The notes beneath the pieces were generated by a model. It worked only from the letters and a program-made list of their open reading frames with translations, was not told the DNA's origin and searched no databases. A stretch of DNA of 12,560 bases from an uncultured Cocleimonas sp. (GTDB taxonomy: Bacteria; Pseudomonadota; Gammaproteobacteria; Thiotrichales; Thiotrichaceae): contig CALISP010000222.1 of the NCBI GenBank assembly GCA_938041705.1, positions 1 to 12,560 of the forward strand. The letters are read 5' to 3'. Position 1 is the stretch's first letter; the number at the start of each line of letters is the position of its first letter. Both the position numbers and the translations under genes were made by a program. Shown in pieces: positions 1-5,325 of this stretch.

Positions 1-238
1 CTTTGTCACGCTCATAGTATTCTTGCCATTTCTCTGTTAAAGCAGGGTCGGCTAAGTCACTTTTATTAAATATTTTGATGGCAGGTTTGTTTTTCCGAAT
101 GGCCTTAATCATTGGGTTTTCACTAGAACCCGGAATACGCGCATCGAGTACCTCGATGAGTAAATCCATTTCAGGAAGTTTTTCACGTATTTCATTGCTG
201 GCCTTATGCATATGACCTGGAAACCATTGGATTTTCAT
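1..238 (-). CDS. ylqF: YlqF/RbgA ribosome biogenesis GTPase, 5' part (cut by window edge)
   Basis: The first 79 residues are visible, starting from an ATG at 238; the rest lies beyond the window. The N-terminus reads MKIQWFPGHMHKA, the signature of YlqF/RbgA proteins (WFPGHM.KA), followed by DARIP (residues 32-36) and NKSD (58-61). NKSD is the guanine-specifying G4 motif. Its position near the N-terminus shows the circularly permuted GTPase order, in which G4 precedes G1-G3, so the P-loop must lie outside the window. In Bacillus, RbgA acts in late assembly of the large ribosomal subunit; the role in gammaproteobacteria is less well defined. The gene diverges from the four-helix protein gene at 422. 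Its ribosome binding site is weak (ACGGTAAAATA just before ATG). Family assignment is strong. Confidence 0.93.
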   Translation of the reverse strand, partial: MKIQWFPGHMHKASNEIREKLPEMDLLIEVLDARIPGSSENPMIKAIRKNKPAIKIFNKSDLADPALTEKWQEYYERDK

Positions 239-365
239 TATTTTACCGTAGCGTTGCTATTTGATTGTACTTTTAAATGGATTTTATGTCGTTATTTCAG
301 AATATATTAACATGCTTGCATACTGCCATTTGTCTAGAGTTTTTATAGAATTTTATGAATGTATG

Positions 366-393
366 TTACTTTATAAGATAGTAAGTCTATATA
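366..393 (+). promoter_or_regulatory. Weak candidate sigma70 promoter for the gene at 422
   Basis: TTACTT (366-371), a 16-bp spacer and TATATA (388-393) resemble a -35/-10 pair about 28 bp before the start codon. The same stretch contains a small inverted repeat, TTACT (366-370) with AGTAA (380-384). AT-rich DNA gives many such matches by chance. Confidence 0.28.
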
Positions 394-421
394 ACTAATA
401 ATAATTTTAAGAGACAGAAAA

Positions 422-1177
422 ATGCTTAGCGCAATGAAAGATGCTCTGACTAAAGAGATAGACGTTAAAGAACTTTTAACAAAAGAAATTGATGTTAAAG
501 AATTTCTAGCGATGGAAATTGAATTAACTAAGCTTAAAGAAGTTTTAGCGACTGAAATAAAGTTAAAAGAATTTCTAATTCAAGAGATTGATTTAAGTAG
601 TTTTTTATCTGATAAGTCTACAAAAGTTCCTGCTTTAAGCCCTGAAAAAGATACCTTAGAAGCTGTACCATCAGGTACTGAACTGGTTATACCTAAAGAA
701 CAAGAAGTGCTGAGACCTCAGAGAGATCTACCCGCATACGATTATGGTTTAATTCAGTTACTTGAAGAAGATCATAAAAAAGTACGTTTCATTTTTAACC
801 AAGTCATGTCTTATGCAGTTGATAAAAAATATGACAGAGTTACCACTCAATTAGATATATTTAATAAAGAAATACGTGAGCATTATAAGAAAGCAGATAT
901 AGAGCTATATGCCTATCTAAAAACATTCGTACAAATTAAATACCCCAAACGTGAAAAAGCATTTTCCCAACTAAGTTTGGAAATGAAAAATATCTCTATT
1001 GAGATTTTTTATATTATTAGTCAAAGCCCAAATTTACCATTAAGTGATAAAAACTTTGCTGGTTTTATGACAGAGTTTCTTGCCTTAGGTAAATTACTCA
1101 ACGAACGTATAAATCGTGAAAAGAGTCTGTTATTTAAAATGTATGAACAAACTAAAGAAGCTAAATCAATCAGTTAA
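422..1177 (+). CDS. Rsd/hemerythrin-like four-helix protein with N-terminal decapeptide repeats
   Basis: The 251-residue protein has two parts. Residues 10-62 contain five tandem units of about ten residues with consensus x-x-E-I-(D/E/K)-(V/L)-K-E-(F/L/V)-L; the third unit carries three extra residues. A charged and proline-containing linker follows (63-105). Residues 106-245 look like a four-helix bundle similar to hemerythrin HHE domains and to Rsd/AlgQ, the anti-sigma70 family. EEDHKKV (H118), REHYKK (H154) with D159, and a C-terminal LNERINREKSLLF helix can be aligned by eye with Rsd. Only two histidines occupy plausible metal positions and the fourth helix has none, so a canonical di-iron oxygen-binding site is unlikely. 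AAGAGA at 409-414 is the likely ribosome binding site. There is no signal peptide, so it should be cytoplasmic. The function is not established; a sigma70-binding or other regulatory role is inference. Confidence 0.72.
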   Translation: MLSAMKDALTKEIDVKELLTKEIDVKEFLAMEIELTKLKEVLATEIKLKEFLIQEIDLSSFLSDKSTKVPALSPEKDTLEAVPSGTELVIPKEQEVLRPQRDLPAYDYGLIQLLEEDHKKVRFIFNQVMSYAVDKKYDRVTTQLDIFNKEIREHYKKADIELYAYLKTFVQIKYPKREKAFSQLSLEMKNISIEIFYIISQSPNLPLSDKNFAGFMTEFLALGKLLNERINREKSLLFKMYEQTKEAKSIS

Positions 1178-1190
1178 AGAATATTGTCAA

Positions 1191-1210
1191 ATCAGGCTTT
1201 TGTGCTTGAT
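1191..1210. terminator. Weak stem-loop between convergent genes
   Basis: ATCAGGC, loop TTTTGT, then GCTTGAT forms a 7-bp stem with one G-U pair, between the stop of the gene ending at 1177 and the convergent methyltransferase stop at 1225. No T-run follows on either strand, so termination here would be inefficient. Confidence 0.25.
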
Positions 1211-1224
1211 CAGTAATATGAAAA

Positions 1225-2523
1225 CTATAAGCGAAAGCGCTGGTCAAATTGTTTGAATCCGATTAAAGCCTTATCAATATTTGTTGTACTTTTATCTCTC
1301 TCATTATTATCTTTGGTTAAAGCAATACACTTAAAACGCTCACCCATTTCAGCAGGAAGACTAAGGGTTCGTATTTGTTGAGCTAAATGATATTGATGGG
1401 TTTGATCATCATTTGGATTCTCATTTAAGGCCTGCATAAAATACTTCTCAAGTCCTGAGTTTGCTAGAAAATGTGCTTGTGATGTAAAACCTGCAACGTT
1501 AAACCCGGCCTTATCTGCACTTTCAGCAACAGCGGTAAAGTCTACATTTGCTGTTATATCCTGAAGTCCGGGGTATTTAAGCGGAGCTTCATTTACTAAG
1601 TGTTGGTAATGACAAATTAGAGTGCCTTTATTACGCTCAGCTAAGTAATATTCACTGCGCGTATAGCCATAATCGATTAATAAAACTAAACCTTGTTGAA
1701 GTGATTCACTAAGGGTTTTTAGCCATCCGTCTAAATTCGGATTAAGTTCAGATGTATATGGCGCATCACCTTGGATATCTAAATCGATCACTCGCTGTTT
1801 GAGTTTTTTGTTGGCAGGTCGGAGTTGCTCTAATAAGTTATATTCTTGGCTTGTGTCCAAATCGATATTTCCAGAGTCATTTTTTTTTGTATTTTCATCC
1901 ATAGTTTCATCAGAGCAAATGACGAAGTGTTCGTATATATCATCGCCATTTTGAGTAAAGACATCGACAGGCATAGCATCCAATACTTCATTACCTAAAA
2001 TAACTCCATTGAAGTTGTTAGGAAGTGTATTAATCCACTCTACTTTTTCGAAAAGATGTGAAGCTCGCTCTCGAAGTGTTTCCTGCTGACGATGAATTAA
2101 ATCGGGACTAACATCTAGAATATAATAGCGTTCAGGTAATTGCTTTTTTTGTTCTAATTCCAGCAAAATATCTGAAGCCATTTTACCTGAGCCCGCTCCG
2201 AGTTCTAGGACACAAGCAATATTTAAATTTCCACTTGAAAGGGATATCTTTAATAGTACTTCAGCACATTGATTTGCGATACATCTTGAAAACAGTGAAG
2301 AAATTTCAGGTGCTGTAGTGAAGTCTCCATGCTTCCCAATTTTATGTGTGCCTGCAACGTAATAACCCAACTTAGGCTGATACAATGCCATTTCCATATA
2401 GCGTCTAAAGCTTATTGCTTTCCCTTCGGTGTTTTCTATTTCTTGGCAAATGATATTAACCAGCTTTTGACTATGGCTTAAGGTATCTGCTGAAGGTTCT
2501 GGTAAACTTTGGGAATGATTCAT
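1225..2523 (-). CDS. SAM-dependent methyltransferase, COG1565/NDUFAF7-like (MidA) family
   Basis: The 432-residue protein shows the family landmarks in order: ISFRRYMEMALYQPKLGYY (37-55), GDFTTAPEIS (66-75), the SAM-binding ELGAGSGK (107-114), NEVLDAMPV (178-186), LLIDYG (281-286), QDITANVDF (321-329) and EMGERFKC (392-399). NDUFAF7, the mitochondrial relative, methylates an arginine of a complex I subunit; the bacterial substrate is not known. It is somewhat long for the family, mainly because of a polar, acidic stretch around residues 203-230. The ATG at 2523 is the only start that keeps the conserved N-terminal region, but no purine-rich ribosome binding site precedes it (TTCCATCCTT on this strand). 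It diverges from folM with 14 bp between start codons; the pairing suggests shared regulation, not necessarily shared function. Confidence 0.92.
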   Translation of the reverse strand: MNHSQSLPEPSADTLSHSQKLVNIICQEIENTEGKAISFRRYMEMALYQPKLGYYVAGTHKIGKHGDFTTAPEISSLFSRCIANQCAEVLLKISLSSGNLNIACVLELGAGSGKMASDILLELEQKKQLPERYYILDVSPDLIHRQQETLRERASHLFEKVEWINTLPNNFNGVILGNEVLDAMPVDVFTQNGDDIYEHFVICSDETMDENTKKNDSGNIDLDTSQEYNLLEQLRPANKKLKQRVIDLDIQGDAPYTSELNPNLDGWLKTLSESLQQGLVLLIDYGYTRSEYYLAERNKGTLICHYQHLVNEAPLKYPGLQDITANVDFTAVAESADKAGFNVAGFTSQAHFLANSGLEKYFMQALNENPNDDQTHQYHLAQQIRTLSLPAEMGERFKCIALTKDNNERDKSTTNIDKALIGFKQFDQRFRL

Positions 2524-2537
2524 AAGGATGGAAGTAT

Positions 2538-3293
2538 ATGCAAAAGTTAGCAGGTAAAGTAGCTCTAGTCACAGGAGCAGCAAGAAGAATAGGTGCTTGT
2601 ACTGTTCGGATGCTACATCAGCATGGTGCTACAGTCGTAGTTCATTACCGAAACTCAAAAGAAGATGCCGAAACACTTTGTAATGAGTTGAATGAACTTC
2701 GTGAGGGTTCGTGCTTTATAGAGCAAGCCGAACTCGGAGAAGTAGTTAGCTTAGAAAAAATGATTGAATCTGTGATTAGCAAAGAAGGGCGCTTGGATAT
2801 TCTTATCAATAATGCATCTAGCTTTTTTCCAACGAAGATTGGTGAAATTACAGAAGATCACTGGGATAATTTGTTTTCCAGTAACCTCAAAGCGCCATTG
2901 TTTTTATCCCAAGCCGCAGCTCCATATTTAACACAAAGCCAAGGGTGTATTGTAAATATGGTGGATATTCATGCAGAACGTCCACTGGCGGAGCATCCTA
3001 CATATTGTGCTGCAAAAGCAGGTTTGTTGATGCTAACTAAATCTTTAGCGAAGGAGCTAGGTCCACAAGTCCGCGTTAATGGCGTTTCACCAGGTGCAAT
3101 CTTATGGCCAGAAGCAGATGGTGAAGGAGTAGAAGTTAAATTAGAGCATCAAGCATTACTTGATAAAACGAGTTTGAAACGAGAGGGTTCACCTGATGAT
3201 ATTGCTAAAGCAATCTCGTTTTTAGTGTGTGACGCACCTTATATAACAGGGCATATTATTCCAGTAGATGGAGGTAGGTTGCTTAATCAGTGA
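2538..3293 (+). CDS. folM: Pteridine reductase / dihydromonapterin reductase (FolM/PTR1 type)
   Basis: This 251-residue short-chain dehydrogenase has the NADPH-loop TGAARRIG (12-19). The Arg in TGxxxRxG separates pteridine reductases from ordinary SDRs with TGxxxGxG. Other landmarks are NNAS (91-94), MVDIHAERPL with D143 at the place of the usual catalytic Ser (as in protozoan PTR1), Y156 and K160 of the YxxxK motif, and VNGVSPGAILWPE (180-192), which is characteristic of FolM/PTR1. The enzyme should reduce dihydropterins (dihydromonapterin, or dihydrofolate weakly) in the cytoplasm with NADPH. AAGGATGGAAG (2524-2534) provides the ribosome binding site and lies entirely in the 14-bp gap to the divergent methyltransferase, so the promoter must sit inside that gene. 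About 107 bp downstream is a copy of the G-rich repeat. Confidence 0.92.
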   Translation: MQKLAGKVALVTGAARRIGACTVRMLHQHGATVVVHYRNSKEDAETLCNELNELREGSCFIEQAELGEVVSLEKMIESVISKEGRLDILINNASSFFPTKIGEITEDHWDNLFSSNLKAPLFLSQAAAPYLTQSQGCIVNMVDIHAERPLAEHPTYCAAKAGLLMLTKSLAKELGPQVRVNGVSPGAILWPEADGEGVEVKLEHQALLDKTSLKREGSPDDIAKAISFLVCDAPYITGHIIPVDGGRLLNQ

Positions 3294-3399
3294 TGTGTCC
3301 TCACGTTAATCTTTTAAAAGAAATATGAATAAGGAAATGACTGAATAGTTTCTACAAGGAAATATCGGATAACATTGAAGTAAAATAATAAAATACCTT

Positions 3400-3419
3400 A
3401 AAAGTAGGGGGTGTCTTTT
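3400..3419 (+). repeat. G-rich interspersed repeat, copy 1
   Basis: AAAAGTA-GGGGG-TGTCTTTT, 20 bp, lies 107 bp after the folM stop and 41 bp before the convergent gene's stop. It matches copies 2 and 3 except for one G fewer in the G-run. AAAAG and CTTTT at the ends can pair, giving a 5-bp stem around a G-rich loop. Confidence 0.85.
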
Positions 3420-3459
3420 AATCATTAGTACCTAATGTTAGTGAATTAGATCAAGATAA

Positions 3460-3807
3460 CTAAACTTGAATCATCATCTTATACTTAATGATTATGTCTG
3501 ATTGAAAAAAACTAAGTAACTGTTCACAAGTTTCTTCAATACGTTGTTTTTGTTTAGGGTATTCAGTAATTTGCAATAATTTCCATGCTTCTAATTCTGT
3601 AATCAAAATATCAGAAGTAAACATATAAGTCGGACCTGTTTGCTTTATATGCTCTAAAAACCATGGCATTGCTTTTAAAGCGATTAGAACGATTTCTTCT
3701 TGTGAAGGATTATTTTCCTTCTCTAATATCTGCCATTCTTGTAATGCTAAATCTAGAGTTGTTTGATTAAAAACATAGCAGCTATTCATATTTTGTTTGT
3801 TATTCAT
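3460..3807 (-). CDS. Hypothetical small cytoplasmic protein
   Basis: I do not recognise this protein. From the ATG at 3807 it has 115 residues; the frame extends to a TTG at 3819, and another ATG at 3789 would give 109. No start has a convincing ribosome binding site, so the N-terminus is uncertain. It has no signal peptide or membrane segment and appears mostly alpha-helical, with aromatic residues in patches (LQEWQILEKE, ALKAMPWFLEHI, ELEAWKLLQI, EQLLSFFQSD). One cysteine lies near the N-terminus. Base composition is like its neighbours. It is convergent with folM and divergent from the TAXI gene. The order of charged and hydrophobic residues and the lack of internal stops support a real gene, but it could be lineage-restricted. 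Confidence 0.6.
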   Translation of the reverse strand: MNNKQNMNSCYVFNQTTLDLALQEWQILEKENNPSQEEIVLIALKAMPWFLEHIKQTGPTYMFTSDILITELEAWKLLQITEYPKQKQRIEETCEQLLSFFQSDIIIKYKMMIQV

Positions 3808-4043
3808 ATTAGAGCTCAATAGAGCTAGTTCGCTTAAAATAATTAAGATGGGCCGAAATTTATTTAGAAGAAAATTATTACTAACTATTAAATATTAGTT
3901 TATCACTATGTGAACAAAAACAGTGTTAAAGATAAAGAAAATCGTCAGTTTTATGTTCTAAATTCTTATAAAAATAAAATAAGTAAAATAATTTATGATT
4001 ATTTCGAAAAATCAAGCAATTAGGTTTGCAGAAGTTCTATTGT

Positions 4044-4061
4044 TCTTCTATATATAGAAGA
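4044..4061. promoter_or_regulatory. 18-bp perfect palindrome upstream of the TAXI gene
   Basis: TCTTCTATATATAGAAGA is a perfect inverted repeat, about 100 bp before the TAXI start codon and just before the candidate promoter. It could be an operator for a dimeric regulator or, less likely, a cruciform or hairpin with no loop. No T-run follows, so it is not a terminator. Confidence 0.5.
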
Positions 4062-4115
4062 GGATGAGAAAAACTCTTACGCCTTTGAGGTTTAATGTGT
4101 GTTTTTATAAAGCAT

Positions 4116-4134
4116 TAACCTTTCACTAACCTTT
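4116..4134 (+). promoter_or_regulatory. Two TAACCTTT direct repeats with 11-bp period
   Basis: TAACCTTT occurs at 4116-4123 and again at 4127-4134, so both copies face the same side of the helix. Such 11-bp direct repeats are typical of OmpR/PhoB-type response regulators. They lie near the predicted transcription start of the TAXI gene. Confidence 0.4.
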
Positions 4135-4162
4135 ACTAATATGTTCGGAGAGAAAAACTATT

Positions 4163-5140
4163 ATGAAAAAACAAATAACTACTGCGCTAGCTACGGCAGG
4201 TTTATTACTTGGAGCTACATTATCTTCATCTGCAATGGCGGTTGAAAAGCAGTTTGTTTCAATTGGAACAGGTGGTGTTACAGGGGTTTACTACCCAACA
4301 GGTGGTGCAATTTGTCGTCTTGTTAACAAGAACCGTAAGAAGACAGGTATTCGTTGTTCTGTTGAGTCTACTGGTGGTTCTGTATTTAACATTAATGCAA
4401 TCCGTCAAGGTGAGCTAGAAATGGGTGTTGCCCAGTCTGACTGGCAGTATCATGCTTACAACGGTACATCTAAGTTTAAAGATGCAGGTAAATTCGAAAA
4501 ATTACGTGCGGTTTTCTCAGTACATGCTGAGCCAGGAACTTTAATCGTAAGAGCTGATTCAGGCATCAAAAACTTCTCTGATCTTAAAGGCAAACGTGTA
4601 AACGTTGGTGAGCCAGGTTCAGGTACAGTTGCTACATACGGCGTTATCGAAAAAGCATTCGGTATGAAGCGTGAAGATCTTAAATTAGCGTCAGAGCTTA
4701 AGTCATCAGAAGCACCAGCTGCATTATGTGACAACAAGATTGATGCATTCTTTATATTAGTAGGTCACCCAGCAGGAATGGTTAAAGAAACAACGACTAC
4801 TTGTGCAGCAAAAATAGCTAATATCCATGGACCAGCTGTTGATAAATTAGTTGGAGACAACTCATTCTATCGTTATGCGTCAGTACCTGCAGGTATGTAT
4901 ACAGGTAACCCTGATGCAGCTAAGACAATGGGTGTTGGTGCAACTTTCGTTAGCTCTAGCGATGTTCCAGAAGCTGTGATTTATGAAGTTGTTAAGGCGG
5001 TATTTGAGAACTTTGATGATTTCAAGAAGCTTCACCCAGCATTTAGAAACCTAAAGAAGACAGAGATGGTTTCTGCTTCTCTTTCTGCACCACTTCATGA
5101 CGGTGCGATGAAGTACTACAAAGAAGCTGGTTTACTATAA
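4163..5140 (+). CDS. TAXI-family TRAP transporter periplasmic solute-binding protein
   Basis: The 325-residue protein begins with a Sec signal peptide: MKKQ, a hydrophobic stretch, and cleavage expected after SSSAMA at residue 26. No lipobox is present, so the mature protein should be a soluble periplasmic receptor. The start of the mature part, SIGTGGVTGVYYPTGGAI, followed by STGGSVFNINAIRQGELEMG and DWQYHAYNG, is typical of TAXI receptors, which are structurally distinct from DctP receptors. Four cysteines are present, including one in AALCDN and one in TTTCAA, so disulfides are possible. The ligand cannot be read from the sequence; TAXI systems in other bacteria have been linked to glutamate and other small organic anions. 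It heads the permease-UspA module but is separated from the permease by a strong terminator, which fits a need for excess receptor. GGAGAGA at 4147-4153 sets the start. Confidence 0.95.
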   Translation: MKKQITTALATAGLLLGATLSSSAMAVEKQFVSIGTGGVTGVYYPTGGAICRLVNKNRKKTGIRCSVESTGGSVFNINAIRQGELEMGVAQSDWQYHAYNGTSKFKDAGKFEKLRAVFSVHAEPGTLIVRADSGIKNFSDLKGKRVNVGEPGSGTVATYGVIEKAFGMKREDLKLASELKSSEAPAALCDNKIDAFFILVGHPAGMVKETTTTCAAKIANIHGPAVDKLVGDNSFYRYASVPAGMYTGNPDAAKTMGVGATFVSSSDVPEAVIYEVVKAVFENFDDFKKLHPAFRNLKKTEMVSASLSAPLHDGAMKYYKEAGLL

Positions 5141-5153
5141 TAAACAGCTAAAT

Positions 5154-5183
5154 AAAAAAGCGAGGTTTTTACCTCGCTTTTTT
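5154..5183. terminator. Strong intrinsic terminator between receptor and permease genes
   Basis: Six A residues and GCGAGGT (5154-5166), loop TTTT, then ACCTCGC and six T residues (5171-5183) form a perfect 13-bp stem that can act in either direction. It lies 13 bp after the TAXI stop. It probably ends most receptor transcripts, with partial read-through into the permease. Confidence 0.88.
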
Positions 5184-5216
5184 ATTATCTTTAAAATAGC
5201 TATAAAGCTTATCTTC

Positions 5217-5277
5217 TTATTTTCTCTTTCAATAACAAGCATATATTCCAAATAATGGAATCTAAAAGAGAAAATAA
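5217..5277 (+). promoter_or_regulatory. Nested stem-loop in the permease leader
   Basis: TTATTTTCTCTTT (5217-5229) is exactly complementary to AAAGAGAAAATAA (5265-5277). An inner hairpin, ATTCCA, loop AATAA, TGGAAT (5245-5261), lies between the arms, leaving an asymmetric internal loop. No T-run follows, so termination is unlikely; RNA protection, processing or translational control are options. It ends 48 bp before the permease start. Confidence 0.5.
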
Positions 5278-5325
5278 TAAGACAAACTATAAACATAACA
5301 ATACTAGATCTAACAAGGAAGAAAA

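Larger units (their letters stand above)
3820..4162 (+). promoter_or_regulatory. Gene-free leader region upstream of the TAXI transporter gene
   Basis: This roughly 340-bp AT-rich stretch separates two divergent genes and has no convincing coding frame. It holds TAGAGCT twice at a 10-bp period (3810-3816 and 3820-3826), next to the minus-strand gene start, and an 18-bp palindrome at 4044-4061. A possible promoter follows: TTGAGG at 4085-4090, a 15-bp spacer and TATAAA at 4106-4111. Paired TAACCTTT repeats and the ribosome binding site GGAGAGA (4147-4153) come next. Its length and structure suggest that transporter expression is regulated, but no regulator is identified. Confidence 0.5.

Noticed and set aside
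422..1177. Canonical hemerythrin oxygen carrier
   Set aside because: Only two plausible ligand histidines are present and the last helix has none, so a normal di-iron site is not supported.
3400..3419. G-quadruplex at the repeat
   Set aside because: Each copy has only one G-run, so an intramolecular quadruplex cannot form.
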